This document shows positions 8,417 through 15,509 of a stretch of 64,000 bases of DNA, piece after piece (position 1 is the stretch's first letter; each line of letters opens with the position of its first letter). The position numbers were made by a program, and so were the translations under genes. A model generated the notes under the pieces. That model was not told where the DNA came from. It saw nothing but the letters and a program-made list of their open reading frames with translations, and ran no database searches. Source of the stretch: Anaerocolumna sp. AGMB13020 (lineage in GTDB: Bacteria > Bacillota > Clostridia > Lachnospirales > Lachnospiraceae); contig NZ_CP136910.1 in assembly GCF_033100115.1 (NCBI RefSeq), positions 4,653,001 to 4,717,000 of the forward strand. Reading direction: 5' to 3'.

Positions 8417-9219
8417 AACAATCACCTAAATTTTCGGCAAATAAAATTGTTGCCGGATATGACAAAAAAATCATTATCAATGATGTGGATGTGGTCATAC
8501 CGAATAATAAGATCAGTGTAATCATCGGTGCCAATGCCTGTGGTAAATCCACACTGCTGAAAACCCTGGCAAGGCTTATAAAACCTGTGTCCGGTGAAGT
8601 GGTACTGGACGGAAAACAGATCAGTGAGATACCGCCAAAACAACTGGCAAGAGTCCTTGGTCTGCTTCCTCAATCACCGGTGGTACCGGAAGGCATCACT
8701 GTTTCTGATCTTGTTTCCAGAGGACGTTATCCTTACCAGAACTTCTTAAAAGGCCTTGGCAAAAAAGATTATGAAGCAGTAGAAGAAGCGTTGGAAATCA
8801 TGGGAATTACGGAACTGGCTAACCGAAATGTGGATGAATTATCCGGAGGACAGCGCCAGAGAGTATGGATTGCCATGGCTCTTGCTCAGCAGACAGATAT
8901 ATTACTCCTGGATGAACCTACAACTTTCCTGGATATTACCTACCAGGTTGAGATACTGGACCTCCTAACGGATTTGAACCGAAAAAGAGGTACTACAATA
9001 GTAATGGTATTACATGATATTAATCTTTCTGCCCGTTATGCAGATTATATCTTTGCAGTGCAAAAAGGTAACCTTATTGCACAGGGAGAACCTTCTCAGG
9101 TGATTTCAGAAGAATTAATGAAACAGGTTTTCGGGTTGGATTGTGCGGTTATTAAAGACCCGGTATCAGGTTCTCCTTTTATCGTTCCAAAAGGAAGATA
9201 TCATGTGGTAAATGCATAG
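8413..9219 (+). CDS. Iron-siderophore ABC transporter ATPase
   Basis: A 268-residue nucleotide-binding subunit (FhuC/YusV-like). Walker A is GANACGKST (about residues 39-47), the signature is LSGGQRQR, and Walker B ILLLDEPTTFLD is followed by the H-loop VLHDINL. The start overlaps the upstream permease stop by four bases, completing a four-gene coupled operon. A strong terminator follows 76 bp downstream. Neither siderophore synthesis genes nor a reductase are present in the operon, so uptake of a siderophore made elsewhere is possible. Confidence 0.95.
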   Translation: MKQSPKFSANKIVAGYDKKIIINDVDVVIPNNKISVIIGANACGKSTLLKTLARLIKPVSGEVVLDGKQISEIPPKQLARVLGLLPQSPVVPEGITVSDLVSRGRYPYQNFLKGLGKKDYEAVEEALEIMGITELANRNVDELSGGQRQRVWIAMALAQQTDILLLDEPTTFLDITYQVEILDLLTDLNRKRGTTIVMVLHDINLSARYADYIFAVQKGNLIAQGEPSQVISEELMKQVFGLDCAVIKDPVSGSPFIVPKGRYHVVNA

Positions 9220-9295
9220 ATTTTCTAAAACGTTAAGTATCAGATCAAGTGCAGGATTTCTACACTTGGTTTGATGAAAATTATATACTTATTTT

Positions 9296-9333
9296 AAAAG
9301 GCTGAATACAAAATGTATTTATGCCTTTTTTTA
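9296..9333 (+). terminator. Intrinsic terminator of siderophore operon
   Basis: AAAAGGC (9296 onward) pairs with GCCTTTTTT, with an inner stem AATAC/GTATT around a short loop, followed by a T run. It closes the four-gene operon. Confidence 0.85.
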
Positions 9334-9459
9334 TAGAAGACACCCATTATCGTGATCTCACAGTGGCTAATATATAAGCAAAAATCAACTAAGACAATAA
9401 ATATTCTTTGAAATTAAATCCAATAAATTTTATAATACAAATTAGATGCAGAAAAATTT

Positions 9460-9474
9460 AGGAGGTTACCTCCT
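9460..9474 (+). other. Palindrome of Shine-Dalgarno and anti-Shine-Dalgarno sequence
   Basis: AGGAGGT-T-ACCTCCT is a perfect 15-base inverted repeat. A further CCACCTCCTGG follows at 9478-9487. In RNA the first arm would mimic a ribosome site and the second would mask it. No gene starts at the correct distance from it. Confidence 0.5.
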
Positions 9475-9517
9475 TTGCCACCTCCTGGACGGACTGGATG
9501 AGCAACACAAGGAGAGT

Positions 9518-9610
9518 ATGATGAAAGAAATAAGAGCTGTTATTATAGAGTTCGGTGGATATGTTAGTACGTATTTAAGTTTTTCTTTGTACCTTGCCAG
9601 GAAAAAGTAG
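9518..9610 (+). CDS. Possible 29-30 residue small protein
   Basis: Two adjacent ATG codons (9518, 9521) lie 4-7 bases after AAGGAG. The peptide reads MKEIRAVIIEFGGYVSTYLS then FSLYLARKK, a moderately hydrophobic segment with a basic tail. It could be a small membrane peptide or a chance ORF. The strong ribosome site is the only support; the remaining gap sequence from 9334 to 9670 holds nothing else beyond the palindrome. Confidence 0.3.
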   Translation: MMKEIRAVIIEFGGYVSTYLSFSLYLARKK

Positions 9611-9670
9611 CAATACGATTTGCTGTAGTACACATACCGCAGGACTACACAGGAAGAAAAGGAGCAGAAG

Positions 9671-10207
9671 GTGAAGAAGATAGAAACAGAACGCTTAATT
9701 ATAAGGCCTATAAAAGAAAGTGACTACGAGGATATATGTGAATACGGTACGGATGAAGAAATCGGAAAGTATATGATTTATTGGCCAAAAACCAGAGAAA
9801 CTATAAAAACTTTTATCAAGGAATGTGAAGTTGCAGCAATGCAGGAGACTCCAGGATGGAGAGAATATGCGATACAGTTAAAGTCCTCCCTAAAGGTGAT
9901 AGGCAATGTTTCTCTGATTATAAGTAAAAATGATATCACAGCGGCTGAAATCGGATGGATTTCCAATAAGGATTATTGGGGCAGAGGGTATATGAGTGAA
10001 GCAGTAAACTGTATTATTCAGGACACTTTTCAGAATACCCCCATTTGCAAAATACTTGCGACCTGTACAGAGAAAAATATTGCCTCCCTAAAGGTAATGG
10101 AGAAAAGCGGGATGCATCGTATACTGATAGAACAAAATCAGAAAGCAATCAAAAATGGAGAAGAGGTAAGTTATACCAAACTGACCTATTGCATTACAAA
10201 AAATTGA
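9671..10207 (+). CDS. GNAT acetyltransferase, RimJ/RimL-like
   Basis: A 178-residue protein opening with KKIETERLIIRPIKESDYED, the typical N-terminus of RimJ/RimL-type N-acetyltransferases. The acetyl-CoA loop corresponds to NKDYWGRGYMSEAV (Q/R-x2-G-x-G/A), followed by the late-strand phrase ATCTEKNIASLKVMEKSGM. The start is GTG at 9671 with AAGGAG 7 bases upstream. The acceptor could be a protein N-terminus or a small amine; it is not resolvable. A second GNAT gene follows 40 bp downstream, so they may be cotranscribed. Confidence 0.85.
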   Translation: MKKIETERLIIRPIKESDYEDICEYGTDEEIGKYMIYWPKTRETIKTFIKECEVAAMQETPGWREYAIQLKSSLKVIGNVSLIISKNDITAAEIGWISNKDYWGRGYMSEAVNCIIQDTFQNTPICKILATCTEKNIASLKVMEKSGMHRILIEQNQKAIKNGEEVSYTKLTYCITKN

Positions 10208-10247
10208 TAGAAGTAAGTTTACCGGAAAAGTAAGGAGAATGGTCAGA

Positions 10248-10703
10248 ATGAATATTGAAATCAAAATGACAGACAACACAAATCCTGATTTTGTAAAGCT
10301 TATAAAATTGTTGGATGAAGACCTTGTAAGCCGTTATGGAGAGTCTCAAAAACAGTACGATAAGCATAATAAAGTGGACAAGATCAAAGATGTAACTGTT
10401 ATCTATGCAGATAATATACCGGCAGGCTGTGGTGCCTTTAAGAAATTTAACGACAATACGGTAGAGATAAAAAGAGTATATGTCGGTAATGAATTCAGAG
10501 GACGAGGATTCTCAAGAATTATATTGAAGAGACTGGAGACAGAGGCTCTGAGTCAGGGGTATTGCTATGCTGTACTTGAAACCGGAAATGAACAGCAGGA
10601 GGCCATTGGTTTGTATCAAAGCTCAGGATATGAGATTATTCCGAATTATGAACCGTATGTTGGCTTAGAGACAAGTATATGCATGAGGAGGGTATTGAGA
10701 TAA
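10248..10703 (+). CDS. GNAT acetyltransferase
   Basis: A 151-residue GNAT protein. The acetyl-CoA-binding motif is VGNEFRGRGFSRIILKRLE, followed by YAVLETGNEQQEAIGLYQSS, the Gln/Tyr-containing strand and helix typical of the family. The ATG at 10248 is preferred over the in-frame ATG at 10239 because AAGGAG (10232-10237) almost touches the earlier codon and is 10 bases from the later one. The substrate is unknown. It lies just downstream of another GNAT gene on the same strand. Confidence 0.83.
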   Translation: MNIEIKMTDNTNPDFVKLIKLLDEDLVSRYGESQKQYDKHNKVDKIKDVTVIYADNIPAGCGAFKKFNDNTVEIKRVYVGNEFRGRGFSRIILKRLETEALSQGYCYAVLETGNEQQEAIGLYQSSGYEIIPNYEPYVGLETSICMRRVLR

Positions 10704-10937
10704 TTATTTTTATGTTCGGTTCAAATATCTGAGACAAATGATAGAGCTTGTTTGGGTTATGTCAAAATGATAATATTGCTATTAATTCTTCATTATTAAA
10801 GGAAGTGCTGAAAGAAGCGAATGTAAAAGCAAATCACACATTCTTTTATAGCAGTACCATATCTGCAAAGATAAGCATAAATAGGGTAGTGTAGAAATTA
10901 GAAAGCAATTTCAACTTTATTATGTAAAAAAATTTAC
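10704..10937. other. Intergenic stretch, nothing recognised
   Basis: AT-rich DNA between the GNAT pair and the hemerythrin promoter. I see no ORF with a ribosome site, no convincing terminator and no known RNA motif. Confidence 0.5.
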
Positions 10938-10984
10938 TTGAAAAATAGTAGTACAAACTATATAATACATTAACTAATATTAGT
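10938..10984 (+). promoter_or_regulatory. Promoter of hemerythrin-cheX pair with small palindrome
   Basis: TTGAAA (10938-10943), 17 bp and TATAAT (10961-10966) form a near-consensus sigma-A promoter. The perfect 12-bp palindrome ACTAATATTAGT (10973-10984) covers the expected start point and could be an operator. Confidence 0.7.
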
Positions 10985-11013
10985 ATACTTCGACAAGAAA
11001 GGACTTACACCAT

Positions 11014-11427
11014 ATGCTTTGGAAAGATAAGTACGAGCTGGGAGTGGATGTGATTGATGCACAACATATAGAATTATTCCGTCGCGTGCAGGTATTTATG
11101 CAGACACTGAGGTCTGCTGCTTCCTGGGAAGAGAAAGTACAACAGGTCAATGAAACGCTTGCGTTTATGAATGGTTATGTAGTAGAACACTTCAGAGATG
11201 AGGAAGAATATCAGTTAAGAATCGGTTATCCGGGTTATGAAGCACACAGGCAGATACATACAGATATGGTGAACTACGTAGTACAGTTTACAAAGGACTA
11301 CGAAAAAAGCGGATATAACGAGCAGCTGATGCAGCAATTTGCAGGAAAGCTCTTAGCCTGGCTGATTAATCATGTTGCCGCTGAAGATCAGCGAATCGCT
11401 GCATATGCATTGGAAAAGGGGGTCTGA
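11014..11427 (+). CDS. Bacteriohemerythrin
   Basis: A 137-residue single-domain hemerythrin that binds O2 reversibly at a diiron site. All seven usual ligands are present: His18, His59 and Glu63 in HFRDE, His78 and His82 in HRQIH, His120 and Asp125 in HVAAED. The opening WKDKYELGVDVIDAQH is typical. In the cell it would act as an oxygen carrier or sensor. The cheX-like gene begins 5 bases after its stop, so the two form one operon from the promoter at 10938, which links oxygen binding with motility or signalling. Such pairing is an inference from gene order. Confidence 0.93.
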   Translation: MLWKDKYELGVDVIDAQHIELFRRVQVFMQTLRSAASWEEKVQQVNETLAFMNGYVVEHFRDEEEYQLRIGYPGYEAHRQIHTDMVNYVVQFTKDYEKSGYNEQLMQQFAGKLLAWLINHVAAEDQRIAAYALEKGV

Positions 11428-11431
11428 CTAT

Positions 11432-11881
11432 ATGAATGATAATCTCTACAGTCCTTTTTTAGAAGCTACACGCAATGTATTTCTGCTGATGCTCGATCTA
11501 TCAGATATATCCGATCGCCCGGCTGAAAGTTTTCTCAGCGATAATGAACTTGATATTTCAATCGGAGTTATCGGTGAACTGACAGGAGAAGTAATCTACC
11601 GCTTTCCTCACTCGACTTCTCTTGGAATGGTGAATATCATGAGCGGTATGGAAATGGATTCGGTTGATGATTTTGTGACCTCTGCCATATCTGAGATTGC
11701 AAACATTATCAGCGGAAATGTTCTTACAATGCTGGCAGAGAAGAATCTCAATTGTGATATACTTCCCCCGGTGATTGGTAAACCGGAGGATAACAAGGAA
11801 TACTCTCTTCGTACAGCCTGCTGCATATCCACTTCTGTAGGTGATGTATATCTTGATATTAGGCTGAATCCAGCAGCATAA
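11432..11881 (+). CDS. cheX: CheX-like CheY-phosphatase
   Basis: A 149-residue CheC/CheX/FliY-family protein. The hallmark E-x2-N is in SEIANIISGN (Glu88, Asn91), the pair that hydrolyses phospho-CheY. A single such motif fits CheX rather than CheC. The ATG at 11432 lies after a GGGGG ribosome site; the frame extends upstream into the hemerythrin gene but that part overlaps a real gene. No chemoreceptor or kinase gene is nearby, so its phosphorylated partner is elsewhere. A terminator shared with the convergent alkC gene follows. Confidence 0.83.
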   Translation: MNDNLYSPFLEATRNVFLLMLDLSDISDRPAESFLSDNELDISIGVIGELTGEVIYRFPHSTSLGMVNIMSGMEMDSVDDFVTSAISEIANIISGNVLTMLAEKNLNCDILPPVIGKPEDNKEYSLRTACCISTSVGDVYLDIRLNPAA

Positions 11882-11912
11882 GGTACGTCAGTTCAACTTA
11901 ACAGATAAATGG

Positions 11913-11940
11913 GAAAGGGGCTTGTTAAAGCCCCTTTATT
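11913..11940. terminator. Bidirectional terminator between cheX and alkC
   Basis: AAAGGGGCTT (starting 11915) and AAAGCCCCTTT form a tight stem with a three-base loop; T-rich sequence follows on the plus strand. The minus-strand stop of the alkylation-repair gene overlaps the right arm. Confidence 0.85.
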
Positions 11941-13036
11941 GTAGCAATAATGTAGTTGTAGCAACCTCCATGCCATTAATCAAAAGAACAATATTGTGTA
12001 AACCGGGATAGTGCTTTCGGGTGGTAAGATCCGCAAAGCTGTGGTTATGTGAGCCTTCTAAATGGAAATTGCCGGGTACTGTTCTATCAGACAACAAGAA
12101 TAATTTTCTTGAGGTTTTACCTTTGGATTTCACAAAATCAATTCCATACTCCAAACGGATATGCACAGGATTTTTCCGGTTGACATCAAGAGAGTATTGA
12201 AAAAGACAGGTATCACCAACAGAGAGCTGTTCCTGTGATACCTTACAGTTAGCATTTAAAACCAAGGGTTCTGCCTCATTGGTATCAGCGTAACCGAATA
12301 GAGCAAGTGCTTCCGGTAGGGCTTTTCGTATAAGGGTACGGCAGCCATGTCTTAGAATCCAATCGGTCTCTGGAGTTTTTCCAATCCATTTCCTTGTAAC
12401 GGATAACACCAAGTCCGGATGATCCTTCGCTATGTCATTAAGATTGTTAGCAACACTTTTACGCACATAGAGGGAAGAATCTGCTTTCAGATTCTCCAGT
12501 ATCTGAAGCACCGGCACTGGATCTCTCTTAAATACAGGAAGATCCATACTCCAGGGAAGACGAGGCCGGCAACCTTCACTGGACAAACGCCTGACATGTT
12601 CATTGGAACTGGAAGACCATTTAAGCATACACTTCATTGTCCGTTCCGTATCTTTCAGGATAAAAGGTCTGATAGCGAACTCCGAAGAAGAATGCTTCGT
12701 GAAACACTCTAAGGCCTTCATGGAGGTATCCCAATATTCTTCCTTTAAACCGAAGGCGGCCACAAAGTCCGGAAAGAATAGATAAGGAAAACCCTCACAG
12801 TCATCAACAAGCCTGTATAATATCTCTAATGCTTCTTCATAATCCGATGGTAATAATCTGCCCAATACCTCAACGATTCGCAGCATCCTGCCCCGCAGGG
12901 CCAGGTTCTCCCAGGAAGCCGCGAGTACAGCGGCTGTAAACTCTTCTTCTTGAAAATTCCCATACACTGAACTTACTTTATGACTAAAATCCCGGAGAAA
13001 CTGCTCCGTATAAATATCCTTAAAAGCTTCACCCAT
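11936..13036 (-). CDS. alkC: AlkC-type DNA alkylation repair glycosylase with C-terminal Ig-like extension
   Basis: A 366-residue protein whose first roughly 250 residues match the HEAT-repeat AlkC/AlkD glycosylases, which excise alkylated bases without base flipping. Family-typical phrases include ALECFTKHSSSEFAIRPFI, HVRRLSSEGCRPRLPWSMDL and YVRKSVANNLNDIAKDHPDL. The last 100 or so residues are beta-rich (QEQLSVGDTCLFQYSLDV, then LEYGIDFVKSKGKTSRKLF) and resemble the Ig-like domain known on some AlkC proteins. The ATG at 13036 has GGAGG 6 bases upstream; an upstream in-frame start is less likely. A full-length Ada gene lies 2.5 kb away, so the region forms an alkylation-damage neighbourhood. 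Confidence 0.87.
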   Translation of the reverse strand: MGEAFKDIYTEQFLRDFSHKVSSVYGNFQEEEFTAAVLAASWENLALRGRMLRIVEVLGRLLPSDYEEALEILYRLVDDCEGFPYLFFPDFVAAFGLKEEYWDTSMKALECFTKHSSSEFAIRPFILKDTERTMKCMLKWSSSSNEHVRRLSSEGCRPRLPWSMDLPVFKRDPVPVLQILENLKADSSLYVRKSVANNLNDIAKDHPDLVLSVTRKWIGKTPETDWILRHGCRTLIRKALPEALALFGYADTNEAEPLVLNANCKVSQEQLSVGDTCLFQYSLDVNRKNPVHIRLEYGIDFVKSKGKTSRKLFLLSDRTVPGNFHLEGSHNHSFADLTTRKHYPGLHNIVLLINGMEVATTTLLLQ

Positions 13037-13172
13037 AAGGCACCTCCTGCAATAACAGTCTATTAGATAAAGTATAACCATTCAAATATGACAACAGTAA
13101 GTCAAGTTTAAACTTTCATACAAAGAAGAACACTAAGAGCTATCTTCATACTCCACTTAGCGGTATTCTAAG

Positions 13173-13286
13173 TTGCAATTTTAGGAAGGTACTCCTTTCA
13201 CCAAAATCACGCCTAGCTGTTTTCGATAACTGCCTCCACAAAGTGAAACTTCGGTCCAGCACAAGTTTTTTCAGATACACCCTGGG
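13173..13286 (+). repeat. MITE-like dispersed repeat, copy A
   Basis: The segment from TTGCAATTTTAGGAAGGTA to TCAGATACACCCTGG aligns along its whole length with 48199-48312 (also 114 bases) and 52229-52330 (about 12 bases shorter). Especially clear is the 3' end, where AAAGTGAAAC..GGTCCAGCACAAG..TTCAGATACACCCTGGG matches copy C closely. The 5' terminal repeat is not recognisable in this copy. It lies between alkC and the marR-type promoter. Confidence 0.6.
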
Positions 13287-13315
13287 TTACAGAATTATTT
13301 AGTTTTATAAAATAG

Positions 13316-13344
13316 TTGACTAAGTCAGATAATATACTTATAAT
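13316..13344 (+). promoter_or_regulatory. Sigma-A promoter of MarR-GNAT gene
   Basis: TTGACT (13316-13321), 17 bp and TATAAT (13339-13344), 32 bp before the start codon. Confidence 0.8.
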
Positions 13345-13376
13345 AAGCATAAATTAAATACTCAGGAGGTATTTTC

Positions 13377-14312
13377 ATGGAATCCGTACATACTCCATTT
13401 ATCCATACCATACGAAAATTCAATCGTTTCTACACCAATATTCTGGGGCTGTTGGATCAGCATATGCTAAACAGTGACTTTTCTTTGTCGGAAGCCCGTG
13501 TGCTGTTTGATATTGCTCATACCAAAGACTGTACTGCAAAACAGTTAATTCAGGGACTAAGTATTGATTCCGGATATCTCAGCCGAATTATAAAACGATT
13601 TGAAAAGCAAGGTCTTACTTACAGGGTACAATCAAAAGAAGATGGGAGACTGTTCTATCTGTATCTCACGGCACTTGGAGAAGAAACGCTGGACAAGCTG
13701 AATGGATTATCTGACAAGCATATTACGAGCATGGTTTCTGAATTGCGTAAAGAGGAACAGGAGAGACTAATCAGGAGCATGGAAAGCATTGAAGATGTGC
13801 TGTCCGGAGAGCAGAATAGAAGGAGAGAAGAGCAGATAAACCTTCGTTGTGAGTTAAGACCCGGAGATGCAGGGCGGCTCATTGAGCTGCATGGTTGGTT
13901 ATATGAAAAGGAATGCGGTTACAATCATATTTTTGAAGGTTATGTCTGCAAGACTTTGTATGATTTTCTCCTAAGCTATAATACAGAGAAGGATAGAATC
14001 TGGTTTGCAGAAGCGCAGGGGGAAATTGTTGGCGCTATTGCTATTGTCGGACACTCAGAGGAATTGGCACAGCTTAGATGGTTTATCATACATCCTTCCT
14101 ACAGGAGTATTGGATTAGGAAGACGGTTGTTGACACAGGCCTTACAATTCTGTAAGGATAAAAACTATAAGAAGGTATTTCTTGACACTACCAGGGAACA
14201 GACGACGGCAGTCAGTATGTATAAGAAAGCAGGCTTTCAGTTGGTAAAAGAATTTGAAAATAATTCCTGGGGAAAAACCCTGATGGAACAGAATTATGAG
14301 CTAAAGCTGTAA
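13377..14312 (+). CDS. MarR-family regulator fused to GNAT acetyltransferase
   Basis: A 311-residue two-domain protein. Residues 1-150 are a MarR winged helix, with SLSEARVLFDIAHT, SGYLSRIIKRFEKQGL as recognition region and the wing SKEDGRLFYLYLT. Residues 155-311 are a GNAT domain with the acetyl-CoA loop PSYRSIGLGRRLLTQAL and YKKVFLDTTREQTTAVSMYK. Such MarR-GNAT fusions are a known arrangement; what is acetylated is not known. AGGAGG lies 8 bases before the ATG. It is probably monocistronic or leads into the XRE fusion gene 66 bp downstream. Confidence 0.9.
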   Translation: MESVHTPFIHTIRKFNRFYTNILGLLDQHMLNSDFSLSEARVLFDIAHTKDCTAKQLIQGLSIDSGYLSRIIKRFEKQGLTYRVQSKEDGRLFYLYLTALGEETLDKLNGLSDKHITSMVSELRKEEQERLIRSMESIEDVLSGEQNRRREEQINLRCELRPGDAGRLIELHGWLYEKECGYNHIFEGYVCKTLYDFLLSYNTEKDRIWFAEAQGEIVGAIAIVGHSEELAQLRWFIIHPSYRSIGLGRRLLTQALQFCKDKNYKKVFLDTTREQTTAVSMYKKAGFQLVKEFENNSWGKTLMEQNYELKL

Positions 14313-14378
14313 CTCTACGGAGCGTTTATTGCGGCTTTATTCACAGACATTTATAATAGTAAATTGGAGGTAAGGTAA

Positions 14379-14981
14379 TTGGACAGTCAGAAAGTGGGAA
14401 GTCTGTTGCTCCGTCTTCGTAAAGAAAAGGGTATGACCCAAAAGCAGATAGCAGACAGTTTAAATCTCAGTGACAAAACAATATCGAAATGGGAGCGAGG
14501 CTTGGGATGTCCGGATATATCCCTGCTTGGAGAATTATCAAATCTGTTTCAGGTAGATATTGAAAAGATACTAGAGGGTGACCTGGTTTCCAATTCCATT
14601 GATACCGGGAATTTCAAACGTACCCGTTTCTATGTTTGCCCGGTATGCAGCAATATGATCAGCAATACGGGAGATGCCAGTATTTCCTGCTGTGGACGAA
14701 GGCTTAAAGCGCTGACAGCAAAACCGTGTGATGAAAAACATCGGGCTGAGATAGAAGAAACAGAAGACGAATATTATATAACATTTTCTCACGAAATGAA
14801 GAAAGACCATTATCTCTCCTTTGTGGCATATGTAATGTCAGACAGGACTCTGTTGGTGAAGCTATATCCGGAACAGCAGGCCAGTGTCAGACTGCCTAAA
14901 CTAAGCGGCGGAAAACTACAGCACAGGGATAATACAAGGCTGTATTATTACTGCAGCCGGCACGGCTTATGGTTTCTATAG
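14379..14981 (+). CDS. XRE-type regulator fused to desulfoferrodoxin (superoxide reductase) domain
   Basis: A 200-residue protein starting with TTG at 14379, 8 bases after GGAGG. Residues 1-65 are an XRE helix-turn-helix (KEKGMTQKQIADSLNLSDKT). Residues 84-200 look like a complete class I superoxide reductase: CPVC (Cys87, Cys90) and CC (Cys104, Cys105) match the desulforedoxin iron site, and His121, His138, His144, Cys192 and His195 (in YCSRHGLW) match the catalytic His4Cys iron centre. The ligand assignment uses the known desulfoferrodoxin pattern. A DNA-binding domain joined to both iron sites suggests a superoxide- or iron-sensing regulator, or a DNA-tethered scavenger. It may share a transcript with the GIY-YIG-like gene 20 bp downstream. 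Confidence 0.82.
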   Translation: MDSQKVGSLLLRLRKEKGMTQKQIADSLNLSDKTISKWERGLGCPDISLLGELSNLFQVDIEKILEGDLVSNSIDTGNFKRTRFYVCPVCSNMISNTGDASISCCGRRLKALTAKPCDEKHRAEIEETEDEYYITFSHEMKKDHYLSFVAYVMSDRTLLVKLYPEQQASVRLPKLSGGKLQHRDNTRLYYYCSRHGLWFL

Positions 14982-15001
14982 ATCTGAAAGGAAGCAAAAC
15001 A

Positions 15002-15334
15002 ATGGATAAATCGAAAAGAAAAGAATTAATAGAACAATATAAGAATAAAAAAGCAACGGGTGGCATCTATTGCATTAAATGCAGCGTAAATAATCGAACC
15101 TGGTTAAAAGCTACAAGGGATATGGAAGGACAGAAAAACAGATATGAATTTTTCTTCTCTACAAACTCCTGTCCGGAACCTGCCATGCTTCCGGAGTGGA
15201 ACCAATATGGGGCTAAGACATTTTCTTTTGAAATATTAGAAGAGTTAGAACAAGGGGAGACACAGACTAGTAAGGAATTTGCAGAAGATTTGGAAGTACT
15301 GCTTCAAATATGGATGGAGAAACAAGCGGTATAA
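15002..15334 (+). CDS. Small GIY-YIG-like protein
   Basis: A 110-residue protein with GGIYCIKC (about 20-27), which resembles the first GIY strand of GIY-YIG nucleases; the second YIG strand would be RTWLKATRD and has lost the Tyr-Ile-Gly letters. A Glu-rich helix follows (ILEELEQGETQTSKEFAEDL). Loss of the second motif makes nuclease activity doubtful. AAGGAAG lies before the ATG at 15002; the frame extends upstream into the XRE fusion gene. The adjacent XRE-desulfoferrodoxin gene suggests a functional pair. Confidence 0.6.
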   Translation: MDKSKRKELIEQYKNKKATGGIYCIKCSVNNRTWLKATRDMEGQKNRYEFFFSTNSCPEPAMLPEWNQYGAKTFSFEILEELEQGETQTSKEFAEDLEVLLQIWMEKQAV

Positions 15335-15509
15335 AAAATGCATGTTCATTTTTCGTAGGACAGCTTCTCATAAAGTGCTTATAATATAAATTAGAAATTA
15401 CTTTCCAGCTTTCTGGTAAAAGGCAGCACCATAAGGTGCATCTAGCGTATCAGAAACGAATTCAAGACGGAGAAACAGTGTTAAGTGAAACAGAAAGTGA
15501 GGTTTTATT

